Assembly (NCBI RefSeq): GCF_011046485.1
Contig: NZ_CP049256.1
Location: forward strand, 1,302,001-1,366,000
Direction of reading: 5' to 3'
Origin: Microbacterium sp. 4R-513
GTDB taxonomy: Bacteria; Actinomycetota; Actinomycetes; Actinomycetales; Microbacteriaceae
Length of the DNA: 64,000 nucleotides
Under the pieces are notes generated by a model. The model saw only the letters and a list, made by a program, of their open reading frames with translations. It was not told the DNA's origin and ran no database searches. Shown one piece after another: positions 1 to 7,654 of this stretch. A program made the position numbers and the translations under genes. Each line of letters opens with the position of its first letter. Positions within the stretch are counted from its first letter, which is position 1.

Positions 1-571
1 TGACTCGCTCCTGCTCGGCGGCATCCCACGGCGCGGCATCCAGCTGGTCGCGGTAGACGTCCTTGAAGGCCTTGGGGTCGGCGATGTCGCCGAAGAGGTA
101 GAAGCCGATGCCGTTCGTCTCGAAGCCGAACCGTCGGGCCATGAGGCGTCCGATGAACTGACCGCCCGAGAGGTCGCCGAGGTAGCGCGTGTAGTGGTGG
201 GCGACGAAGCCGCCGGCCCATGTCGCCCCCACCTGGTTGATCCGGTCGACGTACCGCCGGGTGGTCGGGAGCGGCTCGATGCGCTCCCGCCAGTCCGGGC
301 CGACGAGGAACTCGAGGTCCGCCTCGAGGGCAGGCAGGCGGGTCAGCTTGTCGCTGATGAAGACGGATGCCACGGGGTCCCGGCGCATGCGCTCGGCCGC
401 CGATTCGAGCGCGTCGTAGATGAACCAGTGCTGCACCACGAGCGCGATGTAGTCGTCGCGCGTCCCGTCGCCCTGGATGAGATCGGCCATGAACCCCGCG
501 TGCTCGCTCGTCGAGTGGGCGGAGCTCGCTCGCTCGCGCAGCGCCGTGGAGAACGGGATCGGGTCGCTCAT
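1..571 (-). CDS. hmuO: Heme oxygenase (partial, C-terminus beyond window)
   Basis: Oxidative heme cleavage to biliverdin, Fe2+ and CO, in the cytoplasm. I translated 190 residues from an ATG at 571; the gene runs off the left edge, and family members are usually about 215 aa. It carries the family signature YLGDLSGGQ after a VAHHYTRY segment. An N-terminal His (H19, in ASSAHSTSEH) lies where the proximal heme ligand of corynebacterial HmuO sits. It is downstream of, and on the same strand as, a DUF2470 gene 46 bp away, with an iron-box-like site between them. The pair suggests iron recovery from heme. The family assignment is secure; a strict HmuO-type regiochemistry is inferred. Confidence 0.93.
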   Translation of the reverse strand, partial: MSDPIPFSTALRERASSAHSTSEHAGFMADLIQGDGTRDDYIALVVQHWFIYDALESAAERMRRDPVASVFISDKLTRLPALEADLEFLVGPDWRERIEPLPTTRRYVDRINQVGATWAGGFVAHHYTRYLGDLSGGQFIGRLMARRFGFETNGIGFYLFGDIADPKAFKDVYRDQLDAAPWDAAEQERV

Positions 572-586
572 ACCTTCATGGTAGCT

Positions 587-605
587 CAAGGTAAGGGCGG
601 CCTAA
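587..605 (-). promoter_or_regulatory. Candidate DtxR/IdeR-type iron box upstream of heme oxygenase
   Basis: On the minus strand the 19 bases read TTAGGCCGCCCTTACCTTG. By hand alignment this matches 12 of 19 positions of the DtxR consensus (TTAGGTTAGCCTAACCTAA). It lies 16 bp before the heme oxygenase start. Repression by an iron-loaded DtxR-family regulator would fit the gene's role, but the binding is inferred. Confidence 0.45.
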
Positions 606-617
606 GTTACAGGTTCG

Positions 618-929
618 CTAAGAGTGCGGCCGCGGCGGAACGCCCAGGCGAGCGCAGGCCTCGTCGTACAGCGCGACGATCTCGCGCCGCACGTGCGGCC
701 GCTCCTCGATGGGTCCGCCCGGCCACGGGACTCGGACGACATCGGTCGTTCCGTCGCCACGGGTGGCGAGCCAGTCGCCGCCGTCCCCGTCGAAGCCCGT
801 CATGACGGCGGCCGTGTAGTCGTCCGCCGCTCCGTAGGCCCGCGCGATCAGGAGGTTGTCGCCGGTGTGGTCGGCGTTCATGTGCCCGAGCACGCCGCGA
901 ACGACGGTGTCGTCGAATCGGAAGGTCAT
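618..929 (-). CDS. DUF2470-domain protein (heme/iron-associated)
   Basis: This 103-aa protein is essentially a stand-alone DUF2470 domain. That domain forms the C-terminal part of HugZ/HutZ-type heme utilisation proteins. The diagnostic stretch HMNADHTGDNLLIAR is near the N-terminus and is followed by a beta-rich segment. It has no signal peptide or membrane segment, so it should be cytosolic. It precedes the heme oxygenase on the same strand, probably in one transcript, which suggests a part in heme handling. Just upstream, TTTAGCCTA overlaps the start region and resembles half of an iron box. The biochemical role of the isolated domain is not established. Confidence 0.8.
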   Translation of the reverse strand: MTFRFDDTVVRGVLGHMNADHTGDNLLIARAYGAADDYTAAVMTGFDGDGGDWLATRGDGTTDVVRVPWPGGPIEERPHVRREIVALYDEACARLGVPPRPHS

Positions 930-1010
930 GCGTTTAGCCTAGGGACGGCGGAAACGGGAAACCCGCGCGCCTGTGTTTAGATGATCTGACGATCACCGGG
1001 GGGTGAGAGC

Positions 1011-2282
1011 TTGAGGCACCCTAGCCGCCTCCGCCGGACTTACGGCGTGATGGCGTTCACCCTGGCTGTCGCCATCGGCCTCACCGCATGCTCGGCGCCA
1101 CCTGCGGCGCGCATCGATCTGCCCGAGCAGACGGACGCCCAGCTCTCCGACGACATGGTGACGCAGCTGCAGGGTGCCGTCAGCCACGCGATGGCCGCGA
1201 CCGGGTCGCCCGGGGCGATCGTCGGCGTGTGGGCTCCGTGGGCCGGGGCCTGGGTCGCGGGCGTGGGCACCGAGCAGCCGGCCGGTGCCGGGGGAGCGGT
1301 GTCGGCGGACGACCGGTTCCGGGCCGCCCAGGTCACGCGCGCCATGACGTGCGATGTGCTGTACGCCCAGGTCGAGCGCGGTACGGTCGCCCTCGACGAC
1401 CCGGTGACGGACTATGTGGCCGGGGTCGCCGACCTCACCGATGTGACGCTCGGGCAGCTCTGCGACGGCACCTCGGGCATCGGCGCCTACGCCGGGCAGC
1501 TCATGCCGCTCTGGCTCAACAAGCCCGATCGCACCTGGAACCCGCACGAACTGGCGAGCTACGGCCTCGGTCTCGAGCGGACCACGCCACCCGGAGCCTC
1601 CTATCGCGACTCCGACGCCGGCTACGTTCTCCTCGGCCTCGCCCTCGAGAAGGCCACCGGCGAGACCGCGTCCGCGCTCCTCAGCGAGTACGTGTTCGAC
1701 CGCGTCGGGCTCTCGGCCACCCAGCTCCCGGCATCCGCTCCCGATTCCGGGGATGTGCTCCCCGGCTACGTCTCGCTCCCGGCTCCCGAGGGCGGACTCA
1801 ACTGCGCGGCGCCCGTCGACATGTCTGCGCTGTCGCCCACCACGGGCTACACCGACTCGGGCGTCGTCACCGACATCCACGACCTGGGCCGGTATGCGCA
1901 GGCGCTCGCGACGAACGCCCTCGTCCCGCAGGGATTCAACCGGCTCGCGCACGAGGTGCCGGCATACGCCGGCGCGCCGTCTTGGCTGACGGTCGGCGGC
2001 GGCGTGTACCACGCGGGCTCGCTCATCGGCCAGTACGGGGCCGTGCCGGGCTACAACACGGCCACCTTCGCCGACCCCGACACCGGTCTCACCGTCGCCG
2101 TCGTGCTCAACAACTCGGCGGCGGGCGCGGGGCCTGCGGTGTGGCTCGCGTGGGAGCTCGCGGCCCTCGCCTCGAAGGCGCCTGCGGCTTCGGGCGAGAC
2201 CGCGCCCGAAGCGGGTCTCCCGTGGACGGCCCAGCAGTACCACGACGCCATCACGGCGGCCGCCGTCTGCCCTATCCCCTGA
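1011..2282 (+). CDS. Beta-lactamase/serine-hydrolase-fold lipoprotein lacking the catalytic motifs
   Basis: This 423-aa exported lipoprotein starts at TTG after GGGGGTGAGAGC. A hydrophobic signal ends in the lipobox LTAC (Cys27). The body follows the class C beta-lactamase/PBP-like pattern, including YVLLGLALEKATG and a terminal GLTVAVVLNNS strand. All three active-site motifs are changed: SxxK reads QVTR (107-110), YSN reads DSD (200-202), and the H/K-T-G region reads QYG (341-343). It is therefore probably a non-catalytic binding protein on the outer face of the membrane. An EamA transporter follows 4 bp downstream, suggesting cotranscription. The fold assignment is good; the loss of activity is an inference from the motifs. 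Confidence 0.82.
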   Translation: MRHPSRLRRTYGVMAFTLAVAIGLTACSAPPAARIDLPEQTDAQLSDDMVTQLQGAVSHAMAATGSPGAIVGVWAPWAGAWVAGVGTEQPAGAGGAVSADDRFRAAQVTRAMTCDVLYAQVERGTVALDDPVTDYVAGVADLTDVTLGQLCDGTSGIGAYAGQLMPLWLNKPDRTWNPHELASYGLGLERTTPPGASYRDSDAGYVLLGLALEKATGETASALLSEYVFDRVGLSATQLPASAPDSGDVLPGYVSLPAPEGGLNCAAPVDMSALSPTTGYTDSGVVTDIHDLGRYAQALATNALVPQGFNRLAHEVPAYAGAPSWLTVGGGVYHAGSLIGQYGAVPGYNTATFADPDTGLTVAVVLNNSAAGAGPAVWLAWELAALASKAPAASGETAPEAGLPWTAQQYHDAITAAAVCPIP

Positions 2283-2286
2283 GCCG

Positions 2287-3162
2287 GTGACGGCCCGCAC
2301 CGGCCAGTCCACGGCCATCCTGCTCGTCATCGCGGGACTGGCGTGCCAGGAGGTCGGCGCCTCGCTCGCGGTCCTGCTGTTCCCGGAGGTCGGCGCGCTC
2401 GGCATGGTTATGCTGCGGCTCGTCTTCTCGGCGATCGTGCTCATGCTCATCGCGAGGCCGAAGCTCCGCGGGCACTCGCCATCCGGATGGCGGGCCGTCG
2501 TGGGCTTCGGCCTCGTCCTGGCCGTCATGAACGGGCTCTTCTACCTCGCTCTCGAACGGCTGCCCCTCGGCGTCACGGTCACGATCGAGGTGCTCGGCCC
2601 GCTGACGCTGTCGATCATCGCCGCGCGCCGGGCGTCGGCGTGGATCTGGGCCGCCGTCGCCTTCGCCGGCGTGCTGGCGCTGGGCGGCGGGGGATGGGAG
2701 CGCCTGGACCCGATCGGGGTGCTCTGCGCGCTCGGCGCGGCCGCCAGTTGGGCGTTCTACATCCTCGCGTCGGCCCGCGTCGGCCGCGAGTTCCCGAAAC
2801 TCGACGGCCTGGCCATCGCGATGACCGTGGGCGCCGTCGTGGCGCTGCCGTTCGGGATCGTGTCTGCGGGCTCGGCGCTCCTGCGCCCCGAGATCCTCGG
2901 GCTGGGCGCCGCCGTCGCCATCCTGTCGTCGACGATCCCGTATGCGCTCGAACTCGTCGCACTGCGGCGGCTCGCGGCATCCGCGTTCGCGATCCTCATG
3001 AGCCTCGCCCCGGCGACGGCAGCGCTCGCGGGGTGGCTGCTGCTCGGCCAGGAGCTCTCGTGGCTCGAGATCCTCGGCATCGCGCTCGTGATCGTCGCCA
3101 GCATCGGCGCCGTGCGGTCTTCGCAGCGCGCGGCGCGCGAGACGGCCGAGCCGCTCGGGTGA
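2287..3162 (+). CDS. EamA/DMT-family exporter (RhtA-like)
   Basis: This 291-aa integral membrane protein of the drug/metabolite transporter superfamily has two EamA repeats and about ten hydrophobic segments. The first half has AMLRL- and ALERLPLGVTVTIE-like features that recall RhtA-type threonine/homoserine exporters, and the second repeat starts near GALGAAASWAFYILA. The start is GTG, only 4 bp after the preceding lipoprotein gene and without a clear ribosome site of its own, so translational coupling is likely. A perfect palindrome overlaps its stop codon. The substrate cannot be deduced; amino-acid efflux is only a family-based guess. Confidence 0.85.
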   Translation: MTARTGQSTAILLVIAGLACQEVGASLAVLLFPEVGALGMVMLRLVFSAIVLMLIARPKLRGHSPSGWRAVVGFGLVLAVMNGLFYLALERLPLGVTVTIEVLGPLTLSIIAARRASAWIWAAVAFAGVLALGGGGWERLDPIGVLCALGAAASWAFYILASARVGREFPKLDGLAIAMTVGAVVALPFGIVSAGSALLRPEILGLGAAVAILSSTIPYALELVALRRLAASAFAILMSLAPATAALAGWLLLGQELSWLEILGIALVIVASIGAVRSSQRAARETAEPLG

Positions 3163-3182
3163 CGGATGCCGCGGCATCCGTC
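3161..3182. terminator. Bidirectional terminator-like perfect palindrome
   Basis: A 22-bp perfect palindrome built from GACGGATGCC and its complement lies between the convergent EamA and LacI genes and overlaps the EamA stop codon. It has no T-tract, as is common for actinobacterial terminators. It is also an instance of the window-wide GGATGCC/GGCATCC word. Confidence 0.55.
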
Positions 3183-3198
3183 GACGGCGGAGCCGGGG

Positions 3199-4224
3199 TC
3201 AGCGACGCGCGATCGTGGAACCGCGGATGACGAGACGCACAGGGAGGTGGTGCGTCCCCTCGCCGATGTCGACGCCGTCGATCGCGTCGAACACGCGCTG
3301 CGCCGCGTGGCGGCCGAGATGCTGCAGGTTCGCGTCGATGCTCGTCAGCTCGGGGCGCGAGTTGGTGGCGAGGATCTCCCAGTTGTCGTAGCCGATCACG
3401 GCGAGGTCGTCGGGCACCTTGCGCCCGAGGTCGCGTGCCGTGTCGAGAACGCCGCGGGCGATCTGGTCGGACCCGCAGAAGATCGCGTCGACATCGGGAT
3501 GCTGCGCGAGGAGCATGGCCGCGGCATCCCGTCCCCAGTGCTCGGACCACACCGAGAACATGGGCTCGCCGACGAGGCTGAGCCCCGCCGCCTCCAGCGC
3601 GGACCGTGCGCCCGCGAGGCGGTCCTGCGCGGCGGCATACGACGGGTCGCCGGTGATGTGGCCGATCCGGGTGCGCCCGCACGCGAGAAGGTGCTCGATC
3701 GCCATCCGGCCGCCGGCGTAGTTGTCGGGCGTAAGCGAGAGGTCGCGCGGGTCGTCGCTCGGCGCGTAGGCGTAGACGACCGGGACGGGGATCTCCTGGC
3801 CCAGCGAGGGACGCGGGTCGGTCTGCCGGCCGACGACGATGATGCCGTCGACGCGGCGACTGAGCAGAGCCGTGAGGTGGTGCTGCTCGCGGATCGCATC
3901 CCCGCGCGCGTCGCAGAGGAAGACGCTCACCTTGCCGGCCCCGAAGGCATCCTCGGCGCCCATCAGGATCGGGAGCATGAAGCGGCCCTCGAGGTCGCTC
4001 GTCAGGAGGCCGACCGTGCCGGTGCGCCCGGCGAGGAGTCCGCGCGCCATCGCGTTGGGCGTGAAGGCGAGGGAGTCCGCCGCGGCGCGCACGCGCTGGC
4101 GCGTCGCGCTGGCGACATCTCCCCGTCCGTTGAGCGCCTTCGAGGCGGTCGCGATCGACACGCCCGCCATGCGGGCGACGTCGCTGAGCGTGGCGGCGCG
4201 CGCCGCGCCGTCGCTTGAGAGCAT
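3199..4224 (-). CDS. LacI-family transcriptional regulator of the arabinofuranoside operon
   Basis: This 341-aa protein has an N-terminal LacI helix-turn-helix (TLSDVARMAGVSIATASKAL) with hinge, followed by a periplasmic-binding-protein-like sensor domain (TVGLLTSDLEGRF through VIGYDNWEI). I chose the ATG at 4224 because GAGGGGAGG lies just upstream and the HTH starts where family members begin; a longer frame upstream is possible but has no ribosome site. It is divergent from the sugar ABC/GH127 operon. CG-centred palindromes in the intergenic region are natural operators, so it is probably a sugar-responsive repressor of both transcripts. The inducer is unknown; an arabinose-type sugar is inferred from the neighbours. 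Confidence 0.92.
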   Translation of the reverse strand: MLSSDGAARAATLSDVARMAGVSIATASKALNGRGDVASATRQRVRAAADSLAFTPNAMARGLLAGRTGTVGLLTSDLEGRFMLPILMGAEDAFGAGKVSVFLCDARGDAIREQHHLTALLSRRVDGIIVVGRQTDPRPSLGQEIPVPVVYAYAPSDDPRDLSLTPDNYAGGRMAIEHLLACGRTRIGHITGDPSYAAAQDRLAGARSALEAAGLSLVGEPMFSVWSEHWGRDAAAMLLAQHPDVDAIFCGSDQIARGVLDTARDLGRKVPDDLAVIGYDNWEILATNSRPELTSIDANLQHLGRHAAQRVFDAIDGVDIGEGTHHLPVRLVIRGSTIARR

Positions 4225-4244
4225 CGTTGCCTCCCCTCGATGCG

Positions 4245-4255
4245 GAAACGTTATC
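4245..4255. promoter_or_regulatory. LacI-type operator candidate near the regulator start
   Basis: GAAACGTTATC is a quasi-palindrome with the central CG typical of LacI-family operators. It sits 21 bp upstream of the regulator's start codon, so it could mediate autoregulation. Confidence 0.45.
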
Positions 4256-4266
4256 GGATGAACGTC

Positions 4267-4296
4267 TTGACCGACCCTATACACTCACGCTAACGT
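4267..4296 (+). promoter_or_regulatory. Putative sigma70-type promoter of the arabinofuranoside operon
   Basis: TTGACC (4267-4272) and TAACGT (4291-4296) are separated by 18 bp and point toward the binding-protein gene. Operator-like palindromes follow immediately downstream, which fits repression by the divergent LacI protein. Confidence 0.45.
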
Positions 4297-4297
4297 C

Positions 4298-4327
4298 CCG
4301 AAAGGGATTTCGGTACTTTCGAAATCC
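4298..4327. promoter_or_regulatory. Overlapping LacI-type operators
   Basis: Three nested inverted repeats occur in 30 bp. CCGAAA faces TTTCGG over GGG; GGATTTCG (4305-4312) faces CGAAATCC (4320-4327) over 7 bp; and TTTCGAAA (4317-4324) is a perfect 8-bp palindrome centred on CG. The position just downstream of the putative promoter suits a repressor site. Confidence 0.55.
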
Positions 4328-4404
4328 GCCACCTGTGGAAAGCGGACCGCACCCGAATCGGACCCCCGGACGCTTCCGCTCGATGAAGAGCAAGAGGAGA
4401 CAGC

Positions 4405-5706
4405 ATGACCAATGTACGGCGCAGCCGCACGGCCGTCAGGGCGCTTGCGGCGATCGCCGCGACGGGTGCCCTCGTGGGCGGCCTCGCGGCCTGCTCTGGC
4501 ACCGGCGCCGCACCCGCCCCGTCAGTCTCGATCGGCCCCGACGGTGCCGACGACGGCTCGACGCTCACGCTCTGGACCCGCGCCCCGCTCGAGAAGCAGG
4601 CGAAGCTGCTGGTCGAGGCGTACAACGACAGCCACGAGAACCAGGTGGAGCTGACCGTCGTCCCCAACGACGACTACGTCGCGAAGGTCGGCGCCGCCGC
4701 AGGGTCGGGCGGCCTCCCAGACCTCTTCGCCGCCGACATCGTCTACGTCCCGAACTGGGTCGAGCAGGGCCTCTTCCAGGACATCAGCTCGCAGATCGAC
4801 GGCCTCGACTTCAAAGACGAGATCAACAAGGGCCACCTCGCGGCCGGCACGAGCGACGGCAAGGAGCACGTCCTGCCGTTCGTGCTCGACCTGTCGATGC
4901 TGTTCTGGAACAAGGAGCTCTTCGCCGAGGCCGGACTCGACCCCGAGAAGGGCCCGACGACCCTCGCCGAATACGCCGAGGACGCCAAGGCGATCCAGGC
5001 TCTCGGCAAGGACGGCGTCTACGGCACCGCGACGGGGCTCAACTGCGGAGGATGCCTCGTCTTCACGTGGTTCCCGGGCGTGTGGGCCGCGGGCGACCAG
5101 GTCATGAGCGACGACGGGACCGAGTCTCTCCTCAACGGCGACAGCGCGCAGGAGATGTACGCCATGTGGAAGGACCTCTGGGACTCGGGCGCCGTGCTGC
5201 CGAGCTCGAAGGACGAAGCGGGCCCCACGTGGACGGCGGGCTTCACCGAGGGCAACGTCGGTCTCATGTTCTACCCCGCCACGCTCCTGTCGTCGACGCC
5301 GTTCGAAGCGGGCGTCGCGGGCATCCCCGGCCCCGACGGCGGCGAGTCGACGTTCGTCGGCGGTGACGGCATCGGCATCTCGAAGGACTCGAAGAAGGCC
5401 GCGCAGGCGTGGAACTTCCTCAGCTGGATGATGTCCGAGGATGCCCAGGTCGAGGTCCTCGCCAAGAACAAGGACGTCGTGTCGCGCGCCGACCTCGCGA
5501 ACAACAAGTACGCCGCGGAGGACCCCCGTCTCGTCACGATCAATGAGGTGGCGGGCAAGGGCGACACCCCTGTCGCCCTCAACTTCCAGCAGGCGTTCAA
5601 CGCACCGGGCAGCCCGTGGCTCACCCTCGTGCGCAACGCGGTGCTCGAAGGCACCGACACGGTCGACGCCGACAACGACGGCATCACCGACATCCTCCAG
5701 CAGTGA
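4405..5706 (+). CDS. Sugar ABC transporter substrate-binding lipoprotein
   Basis: This 433-aa family-1 extracellular solute-binding protein has a signal peptide ending in the lipobox LAAC (Cys30). Typical features are TLTLWTRAPLEKQAKLLVEAYN near the N-terminus and GGDGIGISKDSKKAAQAWNF near the end. AAGAGGAGACAGC provides the ribosome site. It is the first gene of an operon with two MalF/MalG-type permeases and a GH127 enzyme, so the imported ligand is probably an arabinofuranose-containing oligosaccharide. No ATPase gene is present in the operon; as for many actinobacterial sugar transporters, a shared MsiK-like ATPase elsewhere is expected (inference). Hairpins follow its stop codon. Confidence 0.92.
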   Translation: MTNVRRSRTAVRALAAIAATGALVGGLAACSGTGAAPAPSVSIGPDGADDGSTLTLWTRAPLEKQAKLLVEAYNDSHENQVELTVVPNDDYVAKVGAAAGSGGLPDLFAADIVYVPNWVEQGLFQDISSQIDGLDFKDEINKGHLAAGTSDGKEHVLPFVLDLSMLFWNKELFAEAGLDPEKGPTTLAEYAEDAKAIQALGKDGVYGTATGLNCGGCLVFTWFPGVWAAGDQVMSDDGTESLLNGDSAQEMYAMWKDLWDSGAVLPSSKDEAGPTWTAGFTEGNVGLMFYPATLLSSTPFEAGVAGIPGPDGGESTFVGGDGIGISKDSKKAAQAWNFLSWMMSEDAQVEVLAKNKDVVSRADLANNKYAAEDPRLVTINEVAGKGDTPVALNFQQAFNAPGSPWLTLVRNAVLEGTDTVDADNDGITDILQQ

Positions 5707-5712
5707 TCCGGT

Positions 5713-5784
5713 CGGGGGCGTGCGCGTCGCGCCCCCGGCTCCGGGACCCTGAGGGGGCGACGGATGCCTCATCCGCCGCCCTCT
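5713..5784 (+). terminator. Intercistronic hairpins after the binding-protein gene
   Basis: CGGGGGCG (5713-5720) pairs with CGCCCCCG (5730-5737) over a 9-nt loop. A second hairpin around CGGAT-GCCTC-ATCCG follows at 5751-5784. Such structures commonly stabilise or partially terminate the binding-protein message, giving excess binding protein over permease. Confidence 0.45.
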
Positions 5785-5806
5785 CGCCCCATCGAAGGAA
5801 CCCATC

Positions 5807-6748
5807 ATGGTCGCCGACACCATCGCCGCGCCCCCGGCGCACTCCGCCGACGGGGCGCGGCCCCCGCGGACCCGGCGCTCGCGCCGCGCACGGCGCGACG
5901 CCTTCCTCGGCTGGGGCTACGCCATGCCGCTGGCGGCGTTCGTCCTGTTCGTCTTCCTCGTGCCGCTCGGCCTCGTGCTGAAGATGTCGGGGTCGGACTG
6001 GCCGCTCCTCGGCGGCGACCAGGGATGGAACCTCCCCGAGAACTACGTGGATGCCGTCGACCACCGCCTGTTCTGGGACTCCATCTGGTTCACCCTGAAG
6101 TACACGATCATCACGACGATCCTGCTCGTGGGACTCGGCCTCGGGCTCGCGATGCTGGTGCAGGAGTCGACCCGGTGGAAGGCCTTCCTCCGCACGTCGT
6201 TCCTCGTGCCGAGCGCACTGGGGCTGGCCTCGGCATCCCTCCTCTTCTACGTGCTCTACTCGCCGTACGCAGGGCCGTTCGCGGAACTGATGCAGTCGTG
6301 GGGCTTCACGTTCCTCGGCACGCCGGAAGGCGCGCTGTGGTCGACGGTGTTCCTCGTCGTCTGGCGGTATGCGGGGTTCTACATGCTGCTCATGCTCGTG
6401 GGCCTCCAGGGCATCCCCGACGACGTCTACGAGGCCGCCCGCATCGACGGTGCATCGACATGGCAGACGTTCCGCGACATCACGCTGCCGCTCCTGCGGC
6501 CGACATTCGCGCTCACCATCGTCCTGTGCGTCACGGGGTCGCTGCTCGCCTTCGAGCAGTTCTACATCCTCACCAAGGGCGGACCCGACAACAGCACCAT
6601 GACGATCGTGCAGCTCATCTACAACGTCGCGTTCCAGGGCCAGAACGACCTGGGCGTCGCGGCTGCCATCTCGGTGATCGTGCTGCTGGCGCTCATCGTG
6701 ATCAACATCTTCCAGCTGCGCGCCTTCCGCCGCCCCGAGGAGGGCTGA
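5807..6748 (+). CDS. Sugar ABC transporter permease, MalF/UgpA type
   Basis: This 313-aa inner-membrane subunit has a basic N-terminal tail and about six transmembrane segments. The EAA loop reads EAARIDGASTWQTFRDITLPLLRP (residues ~210-235), the contact site for the ATPase. The C-terminal segment ends INIFQLRAFRR. It follows the binding protein and is separated by 3 bp from the second permease, indicating one transcript. It transports the ligand delivered by the lipoprotein, inferred to be an arabinofuranose-containing glycan fragment. Confidence 0.92.
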   Translation: MVADTIAAPPAHSADGARPPRTRRSRRARRDAFLGWGYAMPLAAFVLFVFLVPLGLVLKMSGSDWPLLGGDQGWNLPENYVDAVDHRLFWDSIWFTLKYTIITTILLVGLGLGLAMLVQESTRWKAFLRTSFLVPSALGLASASLLFYVLYSPYAGPFAELMQSWGFTFLGTPEGALWSTVFLVVWRYAGFYMLLMLVGLQGIPDDVYEAARIDGASTWQTFRDITLPLLRPTFALTIVLCVTGSLLAFEQFYILTKGGPDNSTMTIVQLIYNVAFQGQNDLGVAAAISVIVLLALIVINIFQLRAFRRPEEG

Positions 6749-6751
6749 GCC

Positions 6752-7654
6752 ATGACCACGACAGAGCAGACCTTCACGGCGACGGACGTCATCCGCGTCG
6801 AGCCCACCCGCCACCAGGCGGGACGCCGCTCGCCCATCGGCCGGATCGTCATGGGCGTGCCGTACTGGGTGATGACGACCGCCCTCGCGATCATCTTCCT
6901 CTATCCGCTCGTCTGGACGGCCGTCTCGTCGTTCGAGCCGCGCGCCGGCACGAGTCAGACCGAGGGCTGGGGCTTCGGCAACTACGTCGCCCTCGCCAAC
7001 TACCAGGCGGGCATCTGGGTCTACCTCGGCAACTCGCTCTTCGTGTCGCTCCTGACCGTCCTCCTGACACTCGTGACGTCGCTCCTCGGCGGGTACGCGT
7101 TCGCCCGGTTCTCGTTCCCCGGCAAGAACTTCCTCTTCCTGACGACGCTCGCGATCCTCATGGTCCCCTACGCGACGCTCCTCATCCCGCTCTACGTCAT
7201 CCTCAACTCGGTCGGCCTCGCCAACTCCCTCGTGGGCGTCGCGATCGTCCTCACGATGTTCCAGCTGCCGTTCTCCATCTTCATGATGCGCATCTCGTTC
7301 GAGTCGATCCCGCGGGAGCTCGACGAGGCCGCGATGGTCGACGGCTGCTCGAGCTTCGGGGCGCTGTGGCGCGTGCTCATCCCCGCGGTCAAGCCGGGCC
7401 TCATCACGGTCGGCCTCTTCGCCTTCCTCGCGGCGTGGAACGACTTCATGGCGCCGCTCATCCTGATCACCGATACGAACCGGATGACGCTGCCCCTCGC
7501 CGTCGCGAATCTGCGCGTGCAGGTGCAGGGCGTCATCGACTACGGCGCGACCGAGGCCGGTGTCGTCGTGCTGGCGGTGCCGTGCATCCTTCTCTTCCTC
7601 GTTCTGCAGCGCCACTACGTGCGCGGCTTCATGTCCGGTGCATTCAAAGGATGA
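6752..7654 (+). CDS. Sugar ABC transporter permease, MalG/UgpE type
   Basis: This 300-aa partner permease has about six membrane spans. Its EAA motif reads ELDEAAMVDGCSSFGALWRV, and the MalG-like region NDFMAPLILITD follows. The start comes 3 bp after the first permease. The stop overlaps the start of the GH127 gene by ATGA, so transport and hydrolysis are translationally linked. The final residues FMSGAFKG are the usual end of carbohydrate permeases of this class. Confidence 0.92.
   Translation: MTTTEQTFTATDVIRVEPTRHQAGRRSPIGRIVMGVPYWVMTTALAIIFLYPLVWTAVSSFEPRAGTSQTEGWGFGNYVALANYQAGIWVYLGNSLFVSLLTVLLTLVTSLLGGYAFARFSFPGKNFLFLTTLAILMVPYATLLIPLYVILNSVGLANSLVGVAIVLTMFQLPFSIFMMRISFESIPRELDEAAMVDGCSSFGALWRVLIPAVKPGLITVGLFAFLAAWNDFMAPLILITDTNRMTLPLAVANLRVQVQGVIDYGATEAGVVVLAVPCILLFLVLQRHYVRGFMSGAFKG

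Noticed and set aside
5684..7615. Long minus-strand open frame opposite the sugar permeases
   Set aside because: Asp/Arg/Glu-rich shadow of two normal permeases; no start site or domain.
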